Part shown: piece after piece, positions 42,472 to 51,014 of the stretch
Numbering within the stretch: the stretch's first letter is position 1
Layout of the letters: every line of letters starts with the position of its first letter
Assembly (NCBI GenBank): GCA_902826835.1
Contig: CADEGH010000007.1
Span: 9,867-66,129 of the forward strand
Source: an uncultured bacterium
Lineage (GTDB): Bacteria; Planctomycetota; GCA-002687715
Direction of reading: 5' to 3'
DNA length: 56,263 nt
Notes under the pieces: model-generated
Database searches by the model: none
Told to the model about the DNA's origin: nothing
The model's input: the letters and a program-made list of their open reading frames with translations, nothing else
Position numbers and translations under genes: made by a program

Positions 42472-43419
42472 CTAAGAACGCGCCGGCGGCACCTTTCCGC
42501 GGAAGTAGTCCAAGGTCTGTTTGAGGCCCTCTTCGAGCCCCACCTTGGGTTCCCATCCCAGCACGCGCCGCGCCTTCGAAATGTCCGGCTGCCGCACTTT
42601 CGGATCGTCCACGGGTAAGGGCTTGAACACAATCCGGCTTCGGGCCCCCACCAGGGCGACGACCCGCTCGGCAAACTCCCGAATCGTGATCTCACTCGGG
42701 TTGCCAATGTTGACCGGTTCCGGCTCCTGCGACATCAAGAGGCGATAAATTCCCTCGATCAGGTCGGAAACGTAGCAGAACGAGCGGGTTTGACTCCCGT
42801 CGCCGAACACGGTGACGTCCTCGCCCCGCAAGGCCTGCCCCATGAATGCGGGGAGCGCCCGACCGTCCTCAAGGCGCATCCGAGGCCCGTAGGTGTTGAA
42901 GATGCGCACGATGTGAGTCTTCACGCCGTGGAAGCGACGGTAAGCCATAGTGATGGCTTCCGCGAATCGCTTGGCTTCGTCGTAGACCCCCCGTGGTCCA
43001 ACTGGATTCACATTCCCCCAGTAGGACTCCGGTTGCGGATGAACGAGGGGATCGCCGTACACTTCGCTGGTCGAAGCGAGGAGGAACGAAGCGTTCTTGG
43101 CCTTGGCGAGTCCGAGCGCGGTGTGAGTCCCAAGCGACCCCACCTTCAGGGTCTGAATGGGCAGTTGGAGGTAGTCGATCGGGCTCGCCGGGGAGGCGAA
43201 GTGCAGGATGTGATCGAGCGCACCCTCGACGTAGATGAAGTTCGTGACGTCGTGTTTGACGAAACGAAATCCCGGTCGCCCGAAGAGGTGGGCGATGTTG
43301 TCGGGGGATCCCGTGATGAGGTTGTCCATGCAGATCACTTCGTGGCCGCGAGCCAAGAAGAGATCGCAAAGGTGGGAGCCCAGAAAACCCGCGCCCCCGG
43401 TGATCAAAACACGAGCCAT
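42472..43419 (-). CDS. uxs: UDP-glucuronate decarboxylase (UDP-xylose synthase)
   Basis: A 315-residue extended [48 protein letters not shown] and [12 protein letters not shown] (YxxxK), plus [10 protein letters not shown], a combination specific to UDP-xylose synthases. It converts UDP-GlcA to UDP-xylose. ATG 43419 has GGGAGA 7 nt upstream; the GTG at 43425 would leave almost no spacing. A 134-nt gap to accC upstream suggests it starts a transcript with glmS and the sugar genes. Confidence 0.95.
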   Translation of the reverse strand: MARVLITGGAGFLGSHLCDLFLARGHEVICMDNLITGSPDNIAHLFGRPGFRFVKHDVTNFIYVEGALDHILHFASPASPIDYLQLPIQTLKVGSLGTHTALGLAKAKNASFLLASTSEVYGDPLVHPQPESYWGNVNPVGPRGVYDEAKRFAEAITMAYRRFHGVKTHIVRIFNTYGPRMRLEDGRALPAFMGQALRGEDVTVFGDGSQTRSFCYVSDLIEGIYRLLMSQEPEPVNIGNPSEITIREFAERVVALVGARSRIVFKPLPVDDPKVRQPDISKARRVLGWEPKVGLEEGLKQTLDYFRGKVPPARS

Positions 43420-43554
43420 CGACACTTCTCCCGGTCAGCTCAAAAGAGAGAACCAAGCTGCCTTATTACCTTCGACCGTGCCCCTCGCCCGACTTCCCGG
43501 AACTTGGGGGCGACCCTTGGCAATTTCGCACCGGGAAGGCGGGCCCGCGCGAGT

Positions 43555-44925
43555 TCAGTCGTTGGACGACGGCGTGTCCACGAGGGAAGCCAAGTTGGCG
43601 TCCAAAAAGCCGGTGTCGATGCTTCCCGAGCGGAAGCGGTCGTGAGCGAGGATCCGCAAGAGCAAGGGGATCGTGGTCTTCACCCCTTCGACGATCATTT
43701 CCCGCAGCGCGCGCAACATGGTGGCGATCGCTTCTTCCCGCTCGGCCCGATGCACGATCACTTTCGCGATGAGGCTGTCGTAGTTGGGCGGGATGCGGTA
43801 CCCCGGGAAGAGGTGGGAATCGACGCGAACCCCCATGCCACCGGGAGGCACGTACATGCCGACCTTCCCGGGGGAGGGTCGGAATCCCTGCGCCGGATCC
43901 TCGGCATTGACGCGGACCTCGATCGCGTGCCCCCGGGGCTTGATGTCTTCCTGGCGGAACGGGAGCTCTTGACCCATCGCCACCGCGATTTGGGTCTTGA
44001 CCAAGTCGATTCCGGTGACCAGTTCGGTGACCGGATGTTCGACTTGGATGCGCGCGTTCATCTCCATGAAGTAGAAGTCGCGATTTCGATCTACGAGGAA
44101 CTCCACGGTTCCAGCATTGACGTAACCGGCTTCCTTGGCGTAGCGGACCGCCGCCTCCCCCATCTTGTGCCGGAGCTCGGGGGTGATGAACGGACTCGGC
44201 GATTCTTCGATCAGCTTTTGGTGTCGCCTTTGGGTGGAGCAATCGCGCTCCCCCATGTGCACCACGTTGCCATGGGCGTCGGCCATGATCTGGATCTCGA
44301 CGTGGCGCGGACGCTCGACGTACTTCTCGAGATAGACATCGCCATTCTTGAACGCCGCGAGAGCCTCGGCCCGAGCCTGGGACAATCCCGTGAACAGGCT
44401 GGGCTCGTTGTGAGCAACCCGCATCCCGCGCCCGCCCCCGCCGGCCACCGCTTTGATCATCACCGGGTAGCCGATGCGTTCGGCCAACCGGCGGGCTTCG
44501 TTGTCGTCGGTAACGATTCCGTCGCTGCCGGGAACGATCGGGACTTTGGCCCGAATCGCCAGTTCGCGCGCCTTCGCCTTGTCCCCCGTCATCGCCATCA
44601 CGTTGGGAGGCGGCCCGACAAAACCGATCTTGCAGTCTCGGCAAACTTCCGCGAACCGCGGATTTTCCGAGAGGAACCCGTAACCGGGGTGAATCGCGTC
44701 GACATTGGCGATTTCCGCAGCGGCGATCAACCTCGGAATGTCCAGGTACGACTTGGCGCTCGGCCCAGGGCCGATGCAGATCGTCTCGTCCGCGTAGCGC
44801 AAGTGGAGGCTGTCTTCGTCCACTTCGGAGTAGACCGCTACGGTTTCGATGCCGAGCTCTCGGCAGGCGCGGATGATCCGAAGGGCGATCTCGCCACGAT
44901 TGGCAATGAGGATGCGGCTGAACAT
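43555..44925 (-). CDS. accC: Acetyl-CoA carboxylase, biotin carboxylase subunit
   Basis: A 456-residue ATP-grasp enzyme carboxylating the biotin of AccB at the start of fatty acid synthesis. [20 protein letters not shown], the glycine loop [29 protein letters not shown] and [13 protein letters not shown] are complete. Length is standard. It is 4 nt downstream of accB, the usual accB-accC pair; accA and accD are not in the window. Confidence 0.98.
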   Translation of the reverse strand: MFSRILIANRGEIALRIIRACRELGIETVAVYSEVDEDSLHLRYADETICIGPGPSAKSYLDIPRLIAAAEIANVDAIHPGYGFLSENPRFAEVCRDCKIGFVGPPPNVMAMTGDKAKARELAIRAKVPIVPGSDGIVTDDNEARRLAERIGYPVMIKAVAGGGGRGMRVAHNEPSLFTGLSQARAEALAAFKNGDVYLEKYVERPRHVEIQIMADAHGNVVHMGERDCSTQRRHQKLIEESPSPFITPELRHKMGEAAVRYAKEAGYVNAGTVEFLVDRNRDFYFMEMNARIQVEHPVTELVTGIDLVKTQIAVAMGQELPFRQEDIKPRGHAIEVRVNAEDPAQGFRPSPGKVGMYVPPGGMGVRVDSHLFPGYRIPPNYDSLIAKVIVHRAEREEAIATMLRALREMIVEGVKTTIPLLLRILAHDRFRSGSIDTGFLDANLASLVDTPSSND

Positions 44926-44929
44926 GCGA

Positions 44930-45397
44930 TCAGGCCGGCCGGATCAAGAAGAGGGGTTGGTTGTACTCGACCGCCTCTTGGTTTTCGGCGAGCACTTCGA
45001 CGATCGTGCCGTTCATCTCGGCCTTGATCTCGTTGAAGACCTTCATCGCCTCGATCATGCAGAGCACGGTTTCGGGGTTCACCCGATCCCCGGCTTTGGC
45101 GAACGGAGGGTTGTCGGGAGAAGGTGAGCTATAGAAGGTTCCCACCATGGGGGAATTGAAAGTCTTGACGTCGTCTCCGGCCCGCTTGGCGGCGGGGCCC
45201 GGAGCGGGTGAGGCGGCAGGGGCGCCGGGGGCGCTGATCGGCGCGAAGGCGAGGGGCGCCGGGGCGTAACCGAGTGCGGGCGAGGCCTGGGTCGGCTTTT
45301 CCAGGAGGTAGCGCTTGCCTTCCTCCTCCACCTCCAGGCGGCACAGGCCGTTTTCATTCATGAGCAGGACGAGCTTTTTGATCTCGCGGAGGTCCAT
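44930..45397 (-). CDS. accB: Biotin carboxyl carrier protein of acetyl-CoA carboxylase
   Basis: A 155-residue carrier. The N-terminal [19 protein letters not shown] is the usual AccB opening, an Ala/Pro-rich linker covers about 40-80, and the C-terminal lipoyl-like domain has the biotinylated lysine in [19 protein letters not shown] 45397 is preferred (AAGGA 6 nt upstream, family N-terminus) over the in-frame reading to 45472, which would overlap the molybdopterin gene. Confidence 0.96.
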   Translation of the reverse strand: MDLREIKKLVLLMNENGLCRLEVEEEGKRYLLEKPTQASPALGYAPAPLAFAPISAPGAPAASPAPGPAAKRAGDDVKTFNSPMVGTFYSSPSPDNPPFAKAGDRVNPETVLCMIEAMKVFNEIKAEMNGTIVEVLAENQEAVEYNQPLFLIRPA

Positions 45398-45468
45398 TCC
45401 AGATCCTTGGCCGATCGAAGGAGGGAGGCGTTGGGATGAGGGCCAATGTAGCGGGTCCCTCTCCTTGC

Positions 45469-46005
45469 TCAACTTCGGGGCGGTGGCGCGAAGGCGGCTT
45501 CGCGGGCCTGGCGACAGTCACCTCCCTCTCGGCTCAGCAGGTCGATGACGTGGCGAGACACGACCGCGATGGCCTCGAAACACTCCACTGCCCCCCGGGG
45601 GCTGCCAGGCAGGTTCACGACGAGGCGGCCGGCGGCAACCCCGCCAAGGGCCCGCGACGCGGCCGCGAGCGGGGTCACCTTCAGGGAGGCTGCCCGCATG
45701 GCCTCGCCCAACCCAGGGAGCTCCCGTTCCAGGATCGTCCGCGTTGCTTCCGGAGTCACGTCTCGGACCGCCACCCCCGTGCCTCCGGTAGTCAGAATCA
45801 GCCGTGGCTCCGGCCGGGCGAGCACCGAGCGGAGGCAGGCGACAATCCGGTCCTGGTCGTCGCTCACGATCGACACTTCGGCCGGGTCCGCCGCAAACCG
45901 GGCTGCCCTCAAGGCCTGGATCAGCAGAGGAGCGGTTTCGTCCGGACGGACCCCCGAAAAGGCCCGGTCCGAAACGACCACCACATGGGCCAAAGGCAGA
46001 CTCAT
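45469..46005 (-). CDS. mog: Molybdopterin adenylyltransferase (MogA/MoaB family)
   Basis: A 178-residue protein of the MPT-binding fold that adenylates molybdopterin. VVVVSDRAFSGVRPDET and ILTTGGTGVAVRDVTPEATR are the signature blocks, followed by NLPGSPRGAVECF. ATG 46005 overlaps the moaC stop as ATGA. The long in-frame reading extending upstream to 46662 runs through moaC and is rejected. No molybdoenzyme lies in the window. Confidence 0.93.
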   Translation of the reverse strand: MSLPLAHVVVVSDRAFSGVRPDETAPLLIQALRAARFAADPAEVSIVSDDQDRIVACLRSVLARPEPRLILTTGGTGVAVRDVTPEATRTILERELPGLGEAMRAASLKVTPLAAASRALGGVAAGRLVVNLPGSPRGAVECFEAIAVVSRHVIDLLSREGGDCRQAREAAFAPPPRS

Positions 46006-46487
46006 GGGGTATCCATCCGAAAGTGGCCCGACCTTCCCCCCTCTTTTTCGAGGAGGAACACACGCTCGATGACCATCGCCCGGTCGATCGCCTTGACCAT
46101 GTCGTAGACCGTGAGCGCAGCGATCGAAACCGCGGTTAGAGCCTCCATCTCGACGCCGGTACGATCGAACGCAGTCACCTCCGACCGAATCTCGAGCCGG
46201 GCTTCGCCTTGGGGCTGGAAGTCGACGGTCACCCGCGTCAGCCGCAGCGGATGGCACAGCGGGATGAGCTCGGCGGTGCGTTTTGCTCCCATGATCCCGG
46301 CGATCCTCGCAACTTCGAGGACGGGGCCCTTCGGGAGCGCACCCTCGAGAACGCGGTCCAAGATCCCCGCACCGAACTGCAGGGTTCCGCAGGCCACCGC
46401 TCGCCTTAGGGTCTCGGGTTTGCTCGAGACTTCCACCATCCGAGGATGGCCCTGTTCGTCCAAATGCGAGAGTTCGTCGGCGGCCAT
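46002..46487 (-). CDS. moaC: Cyclic pyranopterin monophosphate synthase
   Basis: A 161-residue enzyme of molybdenum cofactor synthesis, acting after MoaA. MVEVSSKPETLRRAVACG, KRTAELIPLCHPLRLTRV and GVEMEALTAVSIAALTVYDM with AIDRAMVIE are the conserved active-site blocks. It lies 3 nt after comM and overlaps mog. moaA is not in the window. Confidence 0.96.
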   Translation of the reverse strand: MAADELSHLDEQGHPRMVEVSSKPETLRRAVACGTLQFGAGILDRVLEGALPKGPVLEVARIAGIMGAKRTAELIPLCHPLRLTRVTVDFQPQGEARLEIRSEVTAFDRTGVEMEALTAVSIAALTVYDMVKAIDRAMVIERVFLLEKEGGRSGHFRMDTP

Positions 46488-46490
46488 GGC

Positions 46491-48071
46491 TCATGGTAGC
46501 GCCGCCCGCTCGGGGCGGGACGGCGGAGAGGCGGTTCCGCCCATGCGAAAGCTCAGCGCCTCCATCAGAGTCTCGCAGCCTACGGCATCGACCCCCGACA
46601 GGTCCGCGATGGTGCGAGCAACCCTTTCTAGCCGTCGGGCTGCTCGCGCGCTCAGCTCGCACTGCGTCATCAAGCGTACGAGCAGGCTTCGTTCGGCGGC
46701 TCCGTAATGATTGAGGCGTCGGATCTCCTGATCACTCCGACGGGCATTCAAGAACGCCTGCCCAGGGGGTGTGCGCTGCGCTTGGCGCTCCCGGGCGCGT
46801 CGGACCCGCTCCGCAACCACCGCGGACGACTCACCGTCGCCCCCCGAAAACAGAGCCCCCGCCTCGACAGGCTGAAGTACCAAGCGCAGATCAAATCGGT
46901 CCAGGAGCGGCCCGGACAACCGCCCCCGGTAGGCCTGCACCTGCTTGGGGGTGCACCGGCAGCGGCCCTGTCCGAGTCCGGCGAACCCGCAGGGGCAGGG
47001 GTTCATCGCCGCTACGCAGAGAAAATCGGCGGGAAATTGTCGAGCCTGACCGGCCCGCACGAGGTGCACGACCCGCTCCTCCAAAGGTTGACGCAACACT
47101 TCGAGGGCACGCCGATCGAACTCGGGGAACTCGTCCAAGAAGAGCACCCCGTGGTGGGCCCGGGAGAACTCACCCGGTCGAATGGGCATCCCTCCCCCGA
47201 CCAATCCAGCCGGTGACGCCGTGTGATGCGGGGCACGAAACGGCGGCTGCCGCAGCGTTTGGACCTGAAAGCTGCGGGCGGCGCTCTGGACGACCGCTAC
47301 CTCGAGCGCTTCGGCATCTCCGAGTTCCGGCAGGATGCTCGGAATTCTGCGCGCGAGCATCGTCTTGCCCGAACCCGGGGGCCCCTCCATCAAGAGGTTG
47401 TGCCCTCCGGCCGCGGCGATTTCCAGCGCACGTTTGGCCTGCCATTGCCCCCGGACGTCGGCGAGATCGGGCACCGCCTCGGCGGACGTTCCGACACAAA
47501 AGCCCCTCTCGCCCGAATCTGCCGTTCCCTCGCCTCGGAGAATCGCCAGCGCATCGGCAACCGTGTCGACTCCAAAGAGAGGGAGCTCCCGCACCACCCG
47601 AGCTTCGGGGAGATCGCACCTCGGCACGACCAGACCGGATCGCCCCTTGGATTGGGCGAGGAGCGCCGCCGCCAAGACTCCGGGAACACTGCGAACCTCG
47701 CCTCCGAGCCCCACCTCGCCCATGAAGATCGGCGCCTGATCGGCATCCATGTCGAGGCCCAAGAAGAGCCCTGCATAGACGACCGCGAGGGGAAGATCGA
47801 GACTGCGCCCGGTCTTCTTCAGGTCGGCCGGCGCGAGGTTGATGAGCACGCCTTCCGCGGCTTGAACCACCAACTTTCCCACCAGCGGCCACGCCGCGGC
47901 GCGCGCACGATAGATACCCTCCTTCACACTGGCTTCGGGGAGCCCCACCACGCGGAGTTCGCTCGGGCGCGACATCGGAGCCCGGCGCGCCTCGAGCACG
48001 ACTTCCACCGAATCAAACCCCTCCACCACCATGCCGAGAATGCGCATCCGTGCAGCGAAGCCTCCGAGCAT
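46491..48071 (-). CDS. comM: YifB/ComM family Mg-chelatase-like AAA ATPase
   Basis: A 526-residue AAA+ protein. The N-terminal ChlI/Lon-protease-like region starts with RILGMVVEGFDSVEVVLEA and includes LPEASVKEGIYRARAA. Walker A is GPPGSGKTML, followed by PFRAPHHTAS, GVLFLDEFPEFDRRALE and NPCPCGF. In naturally competent bacteria ComM is a branch-migration helicase in transformation; in others its role is unclear. It precedes moaC by 3 nt and is probably cotranscribed, though functionally unrelated. Confidence 0.95.
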   Translation of the reverse strand: MLGGFAARMRILGMVVEGFDSVEVVLEARRAPMSRPSELRVVGLPEASVKEGIYRARAAAWPLVGKLVVQAAEGVLINLAPADLKKTGRSLDLPLAVVYAGLFLGLDMDADQAPIFMGEVGLGGEVRSVPGVLAAALLAQSKGRSGLVVPRCDLPEARVVRELPLFGVDTVADALAILRGEGTADSGERGFCVGTSAEAVPDLADVRGQWQAKRALEIAAAGGHNLLMEGPPGSGKTMLARRIPSILPELGDAEALEVAVVQSAARSFQVQTLRQPPFRAPHHTASPAGLVGGGMPIRPGEFSRAHHGVLFLDEFPEFDRRALEVLRQPLEERVVHLVRAGQARQFPADFLCVAAMNPCPCGFAGLGQGRCRCTPKQVQAYRGRLSGPLLDRFDLRLVLQPVEAGALFSGGDGESSAVVAERVRRARERQAQRTPPGQAFLNARRSDQEIRRLNHYGAAERSLLVRLMTQCELSARAARRLERVARTIADLSGVDAVGCETLMEALSFRMGGTASPPSRPERAALP

Positions 48072-48140
48072 GAGACTCCGGCGGAGTGCGAGCGGCTCGA
48101 CAACTTTCGACGGCCGCCGCGGATTTGCGCAGCCGAAAGA

Positions 48141-48539
48141 TCAGCGCGGCACGGTGTACGGCAGCGCACGCTTCAGCGATTCGGGCCGACGCTCAGGATG
48201 AAAGCCCGCGCGCAAATAGGCGAGCATGGAGCTGATGTCGCTCGGATCGAATGGGCGTCGGCGAGCCACCAAGAACCCGTATGCGAAACGATCCAAGGAG
48301 TGCGTCAAGCGCGAATCCTTGTAGGCCATGGCGAGACCGACCCCCGGGTCGGGTTCGAACACTTTGATGCGGCAGCGTTCGACGGTCTCACTCCCGGGCT
48401 TCCGTTCCGCGAAGTCCAGGCCCGCCTTCGAGGTATCCACGATGAAGTAGCCTTCCGAGTCGTTCAGAGCGTGGATCCAAGGTTCCATGACCAGCGGCGA
48501 AGGCTCATCACCCGGCGTGGTCCTCCAACCCTCAAGCAT
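48141..48539 (-). CDS. Hypothetical protein coupled to a radical SAM gene
   Basis: A 132-residue protein of no family I recognise. It is rich in Arg and aromatic residues and has no cysteine pair, membrane segment or signal peptide. The region MEPWIHALNDSEGYFIVDTS then a central IKVFEPDPGVGLAMAYKD look like a small alpha/beta domain. The ATG at 48539 lies 8 nt inside the radical SAM gene, so the two are translationally coupled; an internal ATG at 48488 is possible. The coupling suggests it serves the radical SAM enzyme, as substrate, carrier or chaperone. The RRRPFDP and AGFHPERRPESLKRALPY segments near the end are basic. Confidence 0.7.
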   Translation of the reverse strand: MLEGWRTTPGDEPSPLVMEPWIHALNDSEGYFIVDTSKAGLDFAERKPGSETVERCRIKVFEPDPGVGLAMAYKDSRLTHSLDRFAYGFLVARRRPFDPSDISSMLAYLRAGFHPERRPESLKRALPYTVPR

Positions 48540-49806
48540 GGGCCGTCACCGGTTTCGCCCCGGGGTAACCATCCAAGGACCCCTTGATCGGGTGAGGCAT
48601 CAACTCGCGCCGAAAATGCCGCTGGGCCAGCCACTTGAGCATGCGCAAGCGAAGGCGACCGGCTCGAAACCCGAGATCTCGAGGCACCAAGTATTGGGCG
48701 TCATCGGGATTGACGATCAAAGACACTTCGATGTTGGGAGCTACCCCGATGGGAATGTTGGCCCGCATGCACGCGCGGTACATGTGGCGCATCACGCGCA
48801 CCATGTCGTCGAAGGCGGGCGACGGGTAGTGCTCCATGTCCGACCCGATGACCGGACGGAAAATGCACACGGTCGGAAACGCGCCGACGCCCGTGATGTA
48901 GTCGATGGCTTCGAGCGTGCTCTCGATCGGTTCGACGCCGGCGATGATTTCCCCGGAGCACGCGCCCTTGGGCATGCGCGCCTGGCAATACTCCATCGCG
49001 CGAAAAAACGCGCCTTGCCCAACCGTCTCTTCTTTGCCGGGGCACAGCTCGGCGAACCACTTCGGATGGTGAAATTCGTAGCAGAAAGAGAAGTGGTCGG
49101 CCCCGAGATCGCGGAGCCAGTCGTACTGCCAGAGTTCCTCGTTGGTCCCGGGAGGCACCGCCTGGACTCCGACCAACGCACCTACCTGTTCCTTCACCGC
49201 CTTCACGTACGGAGCGATCTGTTTCAGGCCTCGTCCATTTTGGTCGCCGGTGTTGAAGTGGACGAAGGTAACTCCGCTCTCCTCTTTGGCCCGCCTCGCG
49301 ACTTCCACCACATCCGCCACGTCCTTGAGCGCTACTTCGTTGACACCCACGTTGAATCCGGTGGTGCAGAACTTGCAATTCTTCGCGGGTTCCTTGTACC
49401 AGTACATACACGAGTTCGAGACGTAGATGCCGAGGTAGGTCCCTTGCAGGACTCCCACCTCTTTCATCTTGGTCCCCCGACTCGTCTTGGCTTGGTACCA
49501 ACCCGGTTCGGAGGGAACGCGGACAGGGTAGGCCTCGCGGTTCCGTTCGTCGACCACCTCGTAGTCCGCGCCTCGGCGTTCCAGGCGAAACGGGGAGCGG
49601 GCGACAAAGTCCTCTTCGACCGGCACGTTCAACCACAGGTCTTTCAACTCGCCGGGGATGACCAGTTCGAGCCCGGAGCCTAGACCCGCCCGGGTCCGCG
49701 AAACCGGTCGGGCGTCGCTTTCGAGCGAACACGACTCGGCTAGGCGCAGTCCAAGGCAGAACAACTCGATTTCGAGCTCTCCGGGATTTCTGCGTGGCAC
49801 CGCCAT
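48532..49806 (-). CDS. Radical SAM protein with non-canonical CX10CX2C cluster motif
   Basis: A 424-residue protein. An N-terminal domain of about 120 residues precedes a radical SAM barrel. The cluster cysteines are Cys133, Cys144 and Cys147 in SNSCMYWYKEPAKNCKFC, spacing CX10CX2C instead of CX3CX2C. Barrel features follow: FVHFNTGDQNGRG, VQAVPPGTNEE, FSFCYEFHHPKWF and the SAM-contacting GEIIAGVEP, then CIFRPVIGSDMEHYPSPAF. No SPASM or extra cluster motif is clear. ATG 49806 begins MAVPRRNPGELEIELF; the longer reading to 50226 runs antisense through the divergent gene and is rejected. Coupled to the small gene at 48141-48539. Substrate unknown. Confidence 0.88.
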   Translation of the reverse strand: MAVPRRNPGELEIELFCLGLRLAESCSLESDARPVSRTRAGLGSGLELVIPGELKDLWLNVPVEEDFVARSPFRLERRGADYEVVDERNREAYPVRVPSEPGWYQAKTSRGTKMKEVGVLQGTYLGIYVSNSCMYWYKEPAKNCKFCTTGFNVGVNEVALKDVADVVEVARRAKEESGVTFVHFNTGDQNGRGLKQIAPYVKAVKEQVGALVGVQAVPPGTNEELWQYDWLRDLGADHFSFCYEFHHPKWFAELCPGKEETVGQGAFFRAMEYCQARMPKGACSGEIIAGVEPIESTLEAIDYITGVGAFPTVCIFRPVIGSDMEHYPSPAFDDMVRVMRHMYRACMRANIPIGVAPNIEVSLIVNPDDAQYLVPRDLGFRAGRLRLRMLKWLAQRHFRRELMPHPIKGSLDGYPGAKPVTAHA

Positions 49807-49848
49807 AGAAACGACGGTACCAACCGAGCCGAGATCCACTAAGCTCCC

Positions 49849-49877
49849 TTGACAACCGGGCGTCCGAACCCCGATGC
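49849..49877 (+). promoter_or_regulatory. Possible promoter of the transglutaminase-like gene
   Basis: A perfect TTGACA (49849-49854) is followed after 17 nt by GATGCT, a poor -10. A start at about 49884 would give a leaderless mRNA beginning at the ATG at 49885. The same bases read TTGTCA on the other strand, so this 78-nt divergent region may serve both genes. Confidence 0.3.
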
Positions 49878-49884
49878 TGCTCGG

Positions 49885-50883
49885 ATGCCGACGTTTTTTC
49901 TGGCGATGATCCTCGCCTTCCCGGGGGATGGCGATCGGTCCTTCGAACTCGATCCCCCTTGCCGGCACGACCTCGTGCTGCGGATCGAGGCGACCTGCGG
50001 AGGGCGACCCGGCGGGGTGATTCGTGATGCCCTCATCCGGGCGGCCTTGCCGGCCACGGACGAGCGCCAGACGATCACCGCGCTTCGGTGCGATCCCGAA
50101 CCGCTTTCCGTCCTCACCGACGAGTTTGGGAATCGGTTCGCCGAGTGGCGTCGGAGCCAGCTCCGCGGAGACGAAATCTGGCGGATCGAAATCTCCCTCT
50201 CCGCCGAGGTTCGCGCCATCGTCCACACGCCGAAGCCTCGCTCGCTCCTCAGTCTCGATCAGGTGCCGGAGCCGATTGCATCCCAGTACTTAGGCAACGG
50301 CCCGAAGTACAGTCGCTCCGACCCCAAGATTGTGGCGGCGGCAAACCAGCTTCGACGCGAGGCCGCCTCCCCTCTGGACCTGGCGTTTCGCGCCAATGAG
50401 TTCGTGCGCACGCACCTGACCTACGAACGGGACGGTCGGTGGGACGACGCCGCGATCGTGCTCGAGCAGGGTCACGGCTCCTGCAGTGAGTACAATTTCC
50501 TGTTCCTCGCCCTGTGCCGCGAAGCCGGCCTCCCCGCCCGGTGGGTAGGCGCCACGGCGTGCCGCTCCTCCCAACTGCCGTACGAGGACGAGGTGTTCCA
50601 TCGCTGGTCCGAGGTGTACCTGCCGGGACACGGCTGGTTTCCCGTCGACGTCTCGCGCAACGACGGTGAAGACGGCGCCCCCATCAACCAGGCGTTTGGC
50701 CGTATCAGCGACCGCCTTCTCATCACCATGAAGGGCGACGGCGGTGAAACCCACCCGCTTCGCCACGGCTATATCGCCCACTGGGAAAGCAAACCCTCCC
50801 GCGGCGTCACCCTCGACATCCAGGACAAGTGGATATGGGCTCCGTCCAGTCCCGTAGCTCCGCCGGCCAGCTCGGACCGCTGA
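49885..50883 (+). CDS. Transglutaminase-like cysteine protease-fold protein, secreted
   Basis: A 332-residue protein. ATG 49885 opens a short signal-like stretch (MPTFFLAMILAFPGDGD). After an N-terminal beta domain, the transglutaminase core carries the catalytic triad: Cys in GHGSCSEYNFLFLALCREAG, His in VFHRWSEVYLPGHGW and Asp in FPVDVSRNDG. Such proteins may cleave or crosslink peptides at the cell surface. It is divergent from the radical SAM pair across 78 nt. No lipobox or membrane anchor is visible at the C-terminus. Function beyond the fold is unknown. Confidence 0.85.
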   Translation: MPTFFLAMILAFPGDGDRSFELDPPCRHDLVLRIEATCGGRPGGVIRDALIRAALPATDERQTITALRCDPEPLSVLTDEFGNRFAEWRRSQLRGDEIWRIEISLSAEVRAIVHTPKPRSLLSLDQVPEPIASQYLGNGPKYSRSDPKIVAAANQLRREAASPLDLAFRANEFVRTHLTYERDGRWDDAAIVLEQGHGSCSEYNFLFLALCREAGLPARWVGATACRSSQLPYEDEVFHRWSEVYLPGHGWFPVDVSRNDGEDGAPINQAFGRISDRLLITMKGDGGETHPLRHGYIAHWESKPSRGVTLDIQDKWIWAPSSPVAPPASSDR

Positions 50884-50933
50884 GGCCAGGGCCTTGGATT
50901 CGTCACGGGTTCGCGGCCAACTCAGGGTGCGCC

Positions 50934-50950
50934 GCGGCTTTGCGAGCCGC
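50934..50950. terminator. Small hairpin between convergent genes
   Basis: GCGGCT-TTGCG-AGCCGC forms a 6-bp stem in the 131-nt gap between the transglutaminase-like gene and the asparaginase gene. No T-run on either side, so a weak candidate for a bidirectional terminator. Confidence 0.22.
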
Positions 50951-51014
50951 AGGGTCGAGCTCTCCTCTGCCCGACCGGAAGTGCAAGACTCCGTCGCATC
51001 GCTGGGAACTGACT

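Noticed and set aside
42790..45027. A 745-codon open frame on the plus strand
   Set aside because: Antisense to uxs and accC; composition typical of a shadow frame, no motif.
47223..48587. A 454-codon open frame on the plus strand
   Set aside because: Antisense to comM and the small radical SAM partner; no motif.
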